Shown here: one piece after another, positions 1-5,668 of the stretch
Layout: the number at the start of each line of letters is the position of its first letter
Numbering within the stretch: position 1 is the stretch's first letter
Assembly (NCBI GenBank): GCA_915069725.1
Contig: CAJZFF010000106.1
Coordinates: 1-6,448, forward strand
Origin: an uncultured Actinomyces sp.
Lineage (GTDB): Bacteria > Actinomycetota > Actinomycetes > Actinomycetales > Actinomycetaceae
Direction: 5' to 3'
Length of the DNA: 6,448 bases
Program-made: the position numbers and the translations under genes
The notes under the pieces: model-generated
The model's input: only the letters and a program-made list of their open reading frames with translations
Told to the model about the DNA's origin: nothing
Databases searched by the model: none

Positions 1-2102
1 GTCGGACCCTCCGTCGGGTGCGGCGTGCCGTCGCTCCCGCCCCCGCCTTCCGGCGCGCCCGTCGGTCCGGGCTGCGGAGGCACCGGCCTCAGCCGTCCCT
101 CGCGCACGAGCGCGTTGAGCAGCTGGGTGTAGTGCAGCACCTCGAAGTGCCCCCCGATCTGCGGGTACTCCCGCGAGATCGTGTTGAAGCAGTGCGCGCA
201 GGTCACCACGATCCTCTGCGCCCCGACCTCACCCAGGGTCTCCACGTTCTGCGCGGCGAGCATCTGGTAGAGGATCTCGTTGCCGGCGCGGCGGGCCGGG
301 TCGCCGGTGCAGGTCTCGGCGTCGCCGAGGACCGCGAAGCTCACCCCCGCGGTGTGCAGCAGCTCGGCCACCGCCCGCGTCGTCTTCTTGGCCCGGTCCT
401 CGTAGGCGCCGGCGCAACCCACCCAGAACAGGTAGTCGACGTCCGCGGCGCTCTCGACGTCGTCGCCGATGACCGGCACCTCGAAGTCCAGGTTCTTGGC
501 CCAGTCCATGCGCTTGCGCGCCGGCAGGCCCCACGGGTTCCCCTTGGACTCCATCTTGCGGAACATGCCGCCGAGCTCCTTGGGGAAGGCCGACTCCATG
601 AGCACCTGCTGGCGGCGCACGTCGACGACGTGGTCGACGTGCTCGATGTCCACCGGGCACTGGTCCACGCAGGCCCCGCAGGTGGTGCAGGCCCACAGGA
701 CGTCGGCGGGGATGACCTCCCCGGCCAGGGGAGCGGGGCGCGTGGCCACGCCCGTCTCGGTGGGGGCCGCCTTGGCCGCCAGCAGTGCGCCGAGCACGTC
801 GCCGGTGTGCGCGGTGCCCGGCTCCAGGCCCAGGTTCGTCTCGCGCGCCAGGCCGTCGTGCATGCCCAGCGCCTTGCCGACCAGTCCGCCGGAGGTCGGG
901 CGGGAGGCCACCATCTCCTCGGTGACGTCGTCGGGCTCGACCCCCAGGGCATTCGCGGCCCGCAGGTAGGGGGCGGCTGCGGCGTGGTGGTCGCGCAGCG
1001 CCATGACGAACAGCTTGGGGGACAGGGGCTTGCCGGTGTTCCACGCCGGGCACAGGTCCTGGCAGCGGCCGCACTCGGTGCAGGTGGAGAAGTCCAGCAG
1101 GCCCTTCCAGGTGAAGTCCTCGATGCGGCCCACGCCCAGGCGCACCTCGGGGCCCTCGCCGGAGTCGGCGGCCTCCATGGCCTCCTCCAGCGTGTCCATG
1201 GTGGCCTCGGTCAGGGGCTCGTCGCCGACCATGAGCGGCTGGAGCGGGCCCAGGGCCTTGGAGCCGTCCACCTCGCGGCGCGCGTAGACGTTGAGGATCG
1301 CCAGGAACCGGTGCCAGGCCACGCCCATCGAGGGCTGCAGGCCCACGACGACGAACCAGGTCATCGACAGCACCACCTTGATGGTGGCGACGATGAGGAT
1401 CGCGTTGCCCAGAGCGCCGGCGCTCGCGGGGGCGAGCAGCGGGCCGGTCCAGGCCGTCAGCGGGAAATGCGTCCAGGAGGCCAGGGCTCGCTGCGCCGGG
1501 TCGGGGGAGACGGCCAGGTGGGCGTGCTCCAGCATCCGCAGCGCCAGCACGCAGGCGACCACACCGATGATGGTGGCCTCGACGAACTTCGCCTGGGCCG
1601 ACGTCGAGCCGGCGAAGCGGGAGGTACGTGGGCGCTTACCGCCGTCGGAGTCCGGGGCGTAGGGCGGGGCGGCCCGACCGGCCCGGGTCAGGCGCCAGCG
1701 CAGGATCGTCAGCCCCACGATCCCGAAGGTGGACAGCCAGGCGATGAGCTCGACGATCCAGGCCCACCAGGCGGCGTGGCCGATGAGCGGCAGCGCGAAG
1801 TCGGGCCCGCCCAGCACCTGCCCGTAGCCGGCCACGAGCGTGAGGAACAGCAGGGGGAAGGAGACCATGACCAGCCAGTGGGCGGCCTTGACGAAGGGAC
1901 GGCCCTTGAAAGCGGTGTGGCCCACGAGTGCGCCCAGCGTGAGCGCCAGGCGCCGGCCGACCGGGCGCAGACGCTCCGGTGCGGTCGCGCGGCCCACGGC
2001 CATGCGGGCGCCAATAGTGCAACAGGCGCGTGCGAAAACTGCGATACCGATCGTCGTGGCGATGACGACGATGACGACACAGGCGATCTGCACGGCACTC
2101 AT
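1..2102 (-). CDS. Membrane-anchored Fe-S oxidoreductase (HdrD/GlpC-like), 3' end cut off by the window
   Basis: Reading from ATG at 2102 the frame stays open to the window edge, giving 700 residues with no stop. The N-terminal part is membrane-embedded, with hydrophobic segments near 5-26, 75-95, 108-135, 174-191 and 233-254, as in NarI-like cytochrome subunits. Two ferredoxin-type motifs follow: C341, C344, C347, C351-P and C472, C475, C478, C482-P. A first CCG-type (cysteine-rich) domain then has C563, C598, C635 and C638. A Gly/Pro-rich linker starts near residue 680, and a second CCG domain would be expected after it. The order matches actinobacterial fusions annotated as heterodisulfide reductase-related Fe-S proteins (the mycobacterial Rv0338c type, roughly 880 residues). 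Its likely role is electron transfer between a membrane quinone or haem site and a cytoplasmic redox partner; the substrate is unknown. A GAGGA lies 11 bases before the ATG, a slightly long spacing. In the CCG domain the usual CC pair is T597-C598. Confidence 0.9.
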   Translation of the reverse strand, partial: MSAVQIACVVIVVIATTIGIAVFARACCTIGARMAVGRATAPERLRPVGRRLALTLGALVGHTAFKGRPFVKAAHWLVMVSFPLLFLTLVAGYGQVLGGPDFALPLIGHAAWWAWIVELIAWLSTFGIVGLTILRWRLTRAGRAAPPYAPDSDGGKRPRTSRFAGSTSAQAKFVEATIIGVVACVLALRMLEHAHLAVSPDPAQRALASWTHFPLTAWTGPLLAPASAGALGNAILIVATIKVVLSMTWFVVVGLQPSMGVAWHRFLAILNVYARREVDGSKALGPLQPLMVGDEPLTEATMDTLEEAMEAADSGEGPEVRLGVGRIEDFTWKGLLDFSTCTECGRCQDLCPAWNTGKPLSPKLFVMALRDHHAAAAPYLRAANALGVEPDDVTEEMVASRPTSGGLVGKALGMHDGLARETNLGLEPGTAHTGDVLGALLAAKAAPTETGVATRPAPLAGEVIPADVLWACTTCGACVDQCPVDIEHVDHVVDVRRQQVLMESAFPKELGGMFRKMESKGNPWGLPARKRMDWAKNLDFEVPVIGDDVESAADVDYLFWVGCAGAYEDRAKKTTRAVAELLHTAGVSFAVLGDAETCTGDPARRAGNEILYQMLAAQNVETLGEVGAQRIVVTCAHCFNTISREYPQIGGHFEVLHYTQLLNALVREGRLRPVPPQPGPTGAPEGGGGSDGTPHPTEGP

Positions 2103-2264
2103 CGGGGCGGGTTTCCTCAGGTCTCCGAAGGCAAAGGCGGAAGCGCTGGGAGATGGCCGGTGGCGCCCCGGAGGGTCGCCTGCGCGGCACACCGTTGGCG
2201 CTTCCCTTCAGCCTACCTGTGGGTCGGCGGGGAGCTGGAAGAGGCGGCTGAAGCGCGGCAGAGG

Positions 2265-2298
2265 AAAAAGTGTGCCGGCCCCGCGATGGGGCCGGCAC
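2265..2298 (-). terminator. Rho-independent terminator of the DUF4235 gene
   Basis: A perfect 11-bp stem pairs GTGCCGGCCCC (2272-2282) with GGGGCCGGCAC (2288-2298) around a five-base loop. On the minus strand the stem is followed, after two bases, by five T (2269-2265). It begins 8 bases after the stop codon of the gene ending at 2306. It also separates that gene from the Fe-S oxidoreductase start at 2102, so the two are unlikely to be one operon. Confidence 0.88.
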
Positions 2299-2305
2299 TG
2301 AGTCC

Positions 2306-2623
2306 TCAGGCGCTGATGGCGCGCATCGCGTAGGGGGAGTCGGGGCGGCGGGCGCTGTACCACTTGGCGGCCTGGCGCAGCCCGAGCTCACGCACCAGGG
2401 TGACGGTGGCCCCGGAGATGATGGCGAAGGTGACGATCTCGGCCAGCTTGTAGTTGAGGAGCTGGTCCTCCTCACGCGGGGCCGGCTTGCCGGAGACCAC
2501 TCGCCAGCCGAGCGCGACGACCTTCTCGGCCACGAACCCGGAGGCGAGTGTGGCCACGGCCGCGGTCGCCTTCCACATGAAGTCGGTGGTCTGGTCGATC
2601 TCGGCGGGGTCCTGTGCGCTCAT
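2306..2623 (-). CDS. DUF4235 family small membrane protein
   Basis: This encodes 105 residues starting at ATG 2623. A longer in-frame ORF reaches 2713, but the shorter start has a near-ideal AGGAGG four bases upstream, and the extra residues are Pro/Arg-rich and unlike the family. The protein opens with a polar acidic stretch. An amphipathic or membrane helix follows (about 16-40, with M16-W17-K18 and E33-K34-V35-V36), then a charged linker (G45-K46-P47 to E52-D53) and a second hydrophobic helix (about 61-79). The tail is basic and aromatic (W88-Y89). This is the usual plan of DUF4235 proteins, which are common in Actinobacteria and have no established function. The gene has its own terminator and is divergent from the gene at 3052, so it is probably monocistronic. 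The family call rests on recalled sequence pattern, not on a search. Confidence 0.82.
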   Translation of the reverse strand: MSAQDPAEIDQTTDFMWKATAAVATLASGFVAEKVVALGWRVVSGKPAPREEDQLLNYKLAEIVTFAIISGATVTLVRELGLRQAAKWYSARRPDSPYAMRAISA

Positions 2624-2627
2624 GAGT

Positions 2628-2633
2628 CCTCCT
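2628..2633 (-). promoter_or_regulatory. Shine-Dalgarno site fixing the DUF4235 start
   Basis: AGGAGG on the minus strand lies four bases before ATG 2623. It is the reason for preferring this start over the in-frame ATG at 2713, which lacks a comparable site. Confidence 0.8.
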
Positions 2634-2719
2634 TGCGCCCGGGCCGGGCGGTGTCGTGGGTGCCTGCGTGCTGGCGGCGGACCGATGGTGTCGGCCCGTT
2701 CCGTCCCGATCATGCCGTA

Positions 2720-2777
2720 CCCGGGCTGACGGCGCAGCCAGTGCCCGCCCGCGTGGCGCCAACCGCCGGGCCCGGGT
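2720..2777. repeat. Dispersed 58-base direct repeat, copy A
   Basis: The segment matches 3448-3505 at 53 of 58 positions in the same orientation, with an uninterrupted 32-base identical core at 2733-2764. Its ends are inverted copies of each other: ACCCGGGC at 2719-2726 and GCCCGGGT at 2770-2777. The core contains the perfect palindrome TGGCGCCA (2754-2761). It lies outside any gene I accept, upstream of the DUF4235 gene. I do not recognise the element. Confidence 0.85.
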
Positions 2778-2852
2778 CGGAGGGGATTCTCGCGGCGCCA
2801 GGCGTTTGAACGAACGGGGCAGATGGCGTCAATGCTTTGGATGGTTAAGACG

Positions 2853-2882
2853 TTTCAGGAAGAGTCTAAGTGGTTCCTGAAA
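2853..2882. promoter_or_regulatory. 9-bp inverted repeat, possible operator
   Basis: TTTCAGGAA (2853-2861) and TTCCTGAAA (2874-2882) are perfect inverted copies separated by 12 bases. The site lies in AT-richer DNA about 170 bases before the plus-strand membrane protein gene. It does not read as a terminator: on the plus strand it is followed by A residues, and on the minus strand the T run precedes the stem. A protein-binding site or a remnant of an element end are the alternatives; no regulator can be assigned. Confidence 0.4.
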
Positions 2883-3051
2883 AAATGAGTGGCAGGTGCC
2901 TTGTACTCGTCAGTGTGCACTGTTACCTTGTTTCATGAGATGTTGGAAGTTTCCCGATTCTCCTTGAATGGCCAGGATGTCCAGGGAGCTCCGGTTGGTG
3001 GGCTTGCCTGCTGAAGAGTGGGCGCCGCGCTTGCTTGATGGGGGTGTGTGA

Positions 3052-3390
3052 ATGCTGCGCGAGAACAGTAGTGTGAGTGCCCTGCTGACGTATGTCATTG
3101 TCATTGTTTTCGCGGCGCTCTTTGTTGCTGTCAACTGGTCGGGTTCGGGAAGGGCTTTGTCGCTGGCTTCCGTTGCCGTCATTGCCTGCGCGTTGTTGGC
3201 GCTTCACTCGAAGTCCTTCGCCGCGGCTGTCGGTGCCGTGCTACTCCTCGTGCTGCTGCCCTTGATGGCGATGTGGACGAACGCAGGCTCCGCGACAGGC
3301 GTCATTGGGCCGCTGGTTCTGTTGGTCGGAGTCGCCTGCTGGCGAACCTGGAGGTCCGCAAAGAAGGTGGGGCTGAAGCAATCTGGTTGA
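3052..3390 (+). CDS. Small four-helix membrane protein of unknown family
   Basis: The gene encodes 112 residues. ATG 3052 is directly preceded by an in-frame TGA (3049-3051), so this is the first possible start; a G-rich stretch (3039-3043) may serve as a weak ribosome site. Four hydrophobic segments are visible near residues 10-28, 36-51, 56-75 and 82-97, followed by a short basic tail (R98 to K109), so the tail is probably cytoplasmic. There are no catalytic or binding motifs, and I do not recognise the family. It is the only accepted plus-strand gene here, and it sits in DNA of about 55% G+C bracketed by the 58-base repeats. Codons such as ATT, TTT, GTT and TTG are frequent compared with the neighbouring genes. 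This suggests acquisition by transfer, or a rapidly drifting accessory gene. The main doubt is whether it is expressed, since no clear promoter was seen. Confidence 0.65.
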   Translation: MLRENSSVSALLTYVIVIVFAALFVAVNWSGSGRALSLASVAVIACALLALHSKSFAAAVGAVLLLVLLPLMAMWTNAGSATGVIGPLVLLVGVACWRTWRSAKKVGLKQSG

Positions 3391-3447
3391 GTCGGTCGGC
3401 TGGAGGTGGCTTACCCCTTTGTGTGCGTGTTGGAGTGTGTGGCTCCT

Positions 3448-3505
3448 CCTGGGCCGACGCCGCAGCCAGTGCCCGCCCGCGTGGCGCCAACCTCCGGGCT
3501 CGGGT
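3448..3505. repeat. Dispersed 58-base direct repeat, copy B
   Basis: This is the second copy of the element at 2720-2777, offset by exactly 728 bases and in the same orientation. Five substitutions separate the copies. Two of them (equivalent to 2722 and 2772, both C to T) fall in the terminal inverted arms and turn G-C pairs into G-U pairs, so an RNA stem would survive in this copy. The copy lies 57 bases after the stop of the small membrane protein gene. Confidence 0.85.
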
Positions 3506-3520
3506 GGTTGTGCTGTGCGC

Positions 3521-3578
3521 CGCGCGTTCGGGGGGTCATGGTGGAGCAATGCAGCAGCGCCAACCCCACGAACGCGCG
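3521..3578. other. Long GC-rich stem-loop downstream of repeat copy B
   Basis: Positions 3521-3535 pair with 3564-3578 over 15 positions with a single G/A mismatch, enclosing a 28-base loop. No T tract follows on either strand, so it is not a classical intrinsic terminator. It sits between the convergent genes ending at 3390 (plus) and 3649 (minus). It may end transcription from either side, stabilise an mRNA end, or belong to the repeat-associated element. Confidence 0.5.
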
Positions 3579-3609
3579 ACGGAGTGGTGGTGTCGTGGCG
3601 CGCGGTGCC

Positions 3610-3638
3610 GAGCCGCTGCCTGAATGAGGCAGCGGCTC
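3610..3638 (-). terminator. Strong hairpin after the 121-residue gene, U-tract missing
   Basis: A perfect 12-bp stem, GAGCCGCTGCCT (3610-3621) with its complement (3627-3638), closes a five-base loop. It begins 10 bases after the stop codon of the gene ending at 3649. Its position suggests transcription termination for the tetR operon, but no T run follows on either strand. Such hairpin-only terminators are often proposed in high-GC actinobacteria. Confidence 0.6.
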
Positions 3639-3648
3639 AGGCCTGGGC

Positions 3649-4014
3649 TCACGTCCGGGCGGGGCGGATGGCGGCATTGATCTCCACGGCCAGGCCGGCG
3701 GGATCGTCGACCGTGAGGTAGAGGTGTGTGAAGCGCTCGTCCTCCAAGGTGATGACCAGCGTGTTCTCGTAGCCGGAGATGTTCCAGAACTGCGCCGTTC
3801 CGTTGGCGTGGAAGGTCCCGGAGATCTTGCCGCCCGTCTGCAGCCCGGGCACGTTCCATCCCTTGGGCTCGTGACGCAGTCCGGGGTCGTGCGTGGCGCC
3901 GCGCACGTGCGCGAGCGGGAACTCCAGCCGGGAGGTGAAGGACCAGATCTTGTCCAGCCCGTGCGGCTCGACGCTCAGGGAGGTATCGGTGATGGTAACG
4001 GTGTTGCGGCTCAT
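3649..4014 (-). CDS. Conserved actinobacterial protein of unknown function (possible PH-like fold)
   Basis: This encodes 121 residues from ATG 4014, with AAAGGAA about nine bases upstream; stop TGA ends at 3649. The same frame is open up to 4275, but that extension overlaps tetR in another frame and looks random. The protein is soluble, without signal peptide or membrane segments, and mostly beta by appearance. Recognisable blocks are the start (T5-I8), S29-R30-L31 with the following H36-V37-R38-G39-A40-T41, the P44-G45-L46 and G52 region, the G66-T67-F68 turn and F76-W77. The acidic T101-V102-D103-D104-P105 motif is followed by a short C-terminal helix (A109-I116). I recall near-identical block patterns in uncharacterised proteins of many actinobacteria. 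The beta-rich core with a terminal helix resembles bacterial PH-like domains, but that is inference. It lies 73 bases after tetR on the same strand, so it is probably co-transcribed and controlled by it. Confidence 0.85.
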   Translation of the reverse strand: MSRNTVTITDTSLSVEPHGLDKIWSFTSRLEFPLAHVRGATHDPGLRHEPKGWNVPGLQTGGKISGTFHANGTAQFWNISGYENTLVITLEDERFTHLYLTVDDPAGLAVEINAAIRPART

Positions 4015-4087
4015 GATGTCTGTTCCTTTCGTGGGCAGGTCGGCTGGGAGGTGTGCTTCTGGCCGGTGCTGGCGGGGTCGGTGCAGG

Positions 4088-4522
4088 CTATGCCGGCGGC
4101 GAGACTGGTGCTGTTGAGTCCGACGCCGTAGCGCCGGCTCGCTCCAGCAGGCGTCGGCCGAGCGCCTCGGCGGTGACGCCCGCCTGGTGCAGGGTGGTGA
4201 CGAGGGCGTCGCGCACGGCCGGGTCCCAGGGGGCGAGCTCCATGAGCGCCACAAGGACCAGGTCGAGCTCGTCACGGCCCGCCCCAGCGGCGTCGGCGGA
4301 TTCGCTCCGGGTGGCCCCGGGGATCAGAGCGGTCAGCGCGTTGGTGAGGCAGCGCTGGAAGAGTCCGTCCTTGGAGCCGAAGACCCCGTAAAGGCTGGCG
4401 CGATTGACGCCGGTGGCCCGCACCAGGTCGTCCACGGAGGCTCCCGCAAAACCGCGCTCGGCGAAGACCGCCGTGGCAGAGTTGATGGCCTCGTTCTCGA
4501 TGAAGGTTCGTCGTCGTCCCAT
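4088..4522 (-). CDS. TetR/AcrR-family transcriptional regulator, short form
   Basis: The product has 144 residues from ATG 4522 to TAG at 4088-4090. The N-terminal 55 residues carry the TetR DNA-binding domain: a first helix near 8-23 (F20-A21-E22-R23-G24), then A28-S29-V30-D31-D32-L33 to G38, and a recognition helix region 39-55 with N40-R41-A42-S43-L44-Y45 and F48-G49-S50-K51. The rest is a helical ligand and dimer domain of about 90 residues, shorter than in typical TetR proteins (190-200 residues), and the last 15 residues are low-complexity. No frameshift is evident, so the short C-terminal domain may be genuine. It would act as a dimeric repressor released by an unknown small molecule. 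Its own promoter has two matching inverted repeats and probably yields a leaderless message. The gene for the 121-residue protein follows and is the obvious target. Confidence 0.92.
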   Translation of the reverse strand: MGRRRTFIENEAINSATAVFAERGFAGASVDDLVRATGVNRASLYGVFGSKDGLFQRCLTNALTALIPGATRSESADAAGAGRDELDLVLVALMELAPWDPAVRDALVTTLHQAGVTAEALGRRLLERAGATASDSTAPVSPPA

Positions 4523-4526
4523 GAAT

Positions 4527-4544
4527 CCAGAATAGATGTTCTGG
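4527..4544. promoter_or_regulatory. TetR operator candidate 1, covering the -10 box
   Basis: The perfect 6-bp inverted repeat CCAGAA-N6-TTCTGG encloses the 14-mer AGAAT-AGAT-GTTCT (4529-4542). It overlaps the whole -10 hexamer, so a bound dimer would block RNA polymerase. It shares its plan with the site at 4557-4570. Confidence 0.68.
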
Positions 4545-4557
4545 AACGACTAGTCAA
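4529..4557 (-). promoter_or_regulatory. Sigma70-type promoter of tetR, probably leaderless
   Basis: On the minus strand TTGACT (4557-4552) is followed by a 17-base spacer and TATTCT (4534-4529), close to consensus in both hexamers and spacing. Six bases separate the -10 box from the ATG at 4522, so the expected start of transcription falls on or within a base or two of the start codon. No Shine-Dalgarno sequence could fit, which agrees with a leaderless mRNA, a common type in actinobacteria. Confidence 0.78.
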
Positions 4558-4570
4558 GAACAATCGTTCT
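4557..4570. promoter_or_regulatory. TetR operator candidate 2, abutting the -35 box
   Basis: AGAAC-AATC-GTTCT is an inverted repeat with 5-bp arms and the same AGAAY-N4-GTTCT plan as the site on the -10 box. The centres are 28 bases apart. It touches the outer base of the -35 hexamer. I saw no further copy of this pair of half-sites elsewhere in the window. Confidence 0.62.
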
Positions 4571-4600
4571 GAAATTCTTGGGCGGGAAAGGCCGCCTCCC

Positions 4601-5668
4601 TCAGCCGATATGTCCCGTCTGCGCGCCGAGGACCAGCAGCGCGTACAGCACGGCGAAGACCCCGGCGATACCAGCGCAGGCCAGGGCCGGGCGGCGCCGG
4701 TAGGTCAGCACGGCGACATACTCGCGCAGCCAGGCGTTGACGATGTAGAACCAGGCCGTGCGCGCCGGCTCCACCGCCCACGGCACCCCCATGTCGGAGG
4801 CCAGGATCGCGGTGCGCACCGCGTGGAAGGAGCTCGTCACCAGCAGCACCTGCGGGTCGACCATGCCGCGCTCAGCCAGGAGATCACGGGTGTAGGAGAT
4901 GTTTGTGCGAGTCGTCGTCGAGCGGTCCTCCAGGAGGATCCGCTCAGGCGGGACGCCACGGGCGATCGCGTAGTCGGCCATGGCGCGCGCCTCGCTGACC
5001 GGCTCGTCGGCGCCCTGTCCGCCGCTCATGACCAGCAGCGGGACCCCGGGGCGTAGACCCTCCTCATCGCGCCAGGCCTCGATGCCTCCGGCGATCCGTG
5101 AGCCCAGCAGCGGCCCGACCTTCCCGTTGATGAGGCCGGCGCCATGGACCACGACGACGTCGGGGTGCGGCAGCGCCCGACGCCCACCCCAGATCCGCTG
5201 CACCACCGTCTGGCCCAGGAAGATGAGGAGGAAGACGCCCAGGTAGGCGCAGGCGCAGAACGTGAGGGCGGCGACCAGCAGGGCCCAGGGGTTGCCGGTG
5301 GCCACGAGAGCGGAGGCGGCCATCGGCGTGGCGATGAGTCCCAGGCCGGCCGCCAGGCACAGCAGGTTGCTCAGGCGCCGGCCCTCGCGGCGGATGAGGA
5401 CGACGCCGTTGAACATGAGCAGGAACGGCATGAGGGCGATGAGCAGGAAGAAGGCGGCACTGCTCAGTCCCACCGGGAGCTTGAGGGCGGGGATGAGGGA
5501 GGCCAGGTGGAGCAGTGCTCTAGCCGTGGCGCCGACCAGGAGCAGGAACAGGAGTCCGTTGCGAAGTCGGCGGTTGTCGCGGCGTCGCGAGAGCCTGAGG
5601 AGTCCCCACCACAGTGCCAGGGCGGCGACGTCGACCAGCGGAGCGGGGAGGAACCAGGGGGTGCTCAT
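4601..5668 (-). CDS. YdcF family (DUF218) membrane protein
   Basis: The product has 355 residues from ATG 5668, chosen because AGAGGA lies upstream at usable spacing. A 24-residue in-frame extension to 5740 is rich in Pro, Arg and His and has no such site. About five membrane helices come first (near 10-26, 37-56, 70-92, 102-122, 128-153). A DUF218 domain spans about 169-325, and a last helix spans about 328-349. Domain landmarks are D170-VVVV-H175-G176-A177-G178, R191, S215-G216-G217-Q218-G219, E226-A227, G238-V239-P240, E247 with S250 and N256, and S279-S280-F281-H282 with R285. The family includes E. coli SanA, ElyC and YdcF, which are linked to envelope integrity and peptidoglycan or lipid-carrier metabolism; the reaction is not settled. 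The role here is likely envelope-related by homology. The gene ends 43 bases before the tetR promoter and has no clear U-tract terminator. Confidence 0.9.
   Translation of the reverse strand: MSTPWFLPAPLVDVAALALWWGLLRLSRRRDNRRLRNGLLFLLLVGATARALLHLASLIPALKLPVGLSSAAFFLLIALMPFLLMFNGVVLIRREGRRLSNLLCLAAGLGLIATPMAASALVATGNPWALLVAALTFCACAYLGVFLLIFLGQTVVQRIWGGRRALPHPDVVVVHGAGLINGKVGPLLGSRIAGGIEAWRDEEGLRPGVPLLVMSGGQGADEPVSEARAMADYAIARGVPPERILLEDRSTTTRTNISYTRDLLAERGMVDPQVLLVTSSFHAVRTAILASDMGVPWAVEPARTAWFYIVNAWLREYVAVLTYRRRPALACAGIAGVFAVLYALLVLGAQTGHIG

Larger units (their letters stand above)
2624..3051. other. 428-base divergent intergenic region
   Basis: This region separates the DUF4235 gene (minus) from the small membrane protein gene (plus). 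It holds one copy of a 58-base repeat (2720-2777) and a 9-bp inverted repeat (2853-2882). Base composition shifts from very GC-rich (left) to about 45% G+C over 2821-2940. I could not place a convincing sigma70-type promoter for either gene. A TTGTAC at 2901-2906 and a TGTTAC at 2921-2926 are only 14 bases apart. I see no believable coding sequence inside. Confidence 0.6.

Noticed and set aside
18..2333. Plus-strand open frame of 771 codons
   Set aside because: It is antisense to the Fe-S oxidoreductase, is dominated by Gly, His, Arg and Ala with no family motif, and owes its length to high G+C at codon positions of the real gene. The minus frame has cluster cysteines and membrane helices.
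1636..2475. Minus-strand open frame of 279 codons crossing from the DUF4235 gene into the Fe-S gene
   Set aside because: It runs through a strong terminator and overlaps two convincing genes in another frame. Its product is Pro/Arg/Ser-rich without motifs.
2853..2882. Inverted repeat read as an intrinsic terminator
   Set aside because: The A run follows it on the plus strand and the T run precedes it on the minus strand, so no direction gives stem then U tract, and no gene ends just before it.
2720..3505. CRISPR array
   Set aside because: There are only two repeat copies, 728 bases apart, with a gene between them and no regular spacers.
4015..4275. N-terminal extension of the 121-residue protein, which could suggest a fusion or a frameshifted TetR C-terminus
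   Set aside because: The extension is Ser/Arg/Pro-rich, overlaps tetR out of frame and lacks helical TetR-like sequence. A good ribosome site precedes ATG 4014.
4576..4600. Terminator between the YdcF-family gene and tetR
   Set aside because: Only a 5-bp GGCGG/CCGCC pairing is available and the T-rich bases after it are not a continuous tract, so read-through into tetR cannot be excluded.
4187..5056. Plus-strand open frame of 289 codons
   Set aside because: It is antisense to tetR, the tetR promoter and the YdcF-family gene, and its composition is that of a shadow frame.
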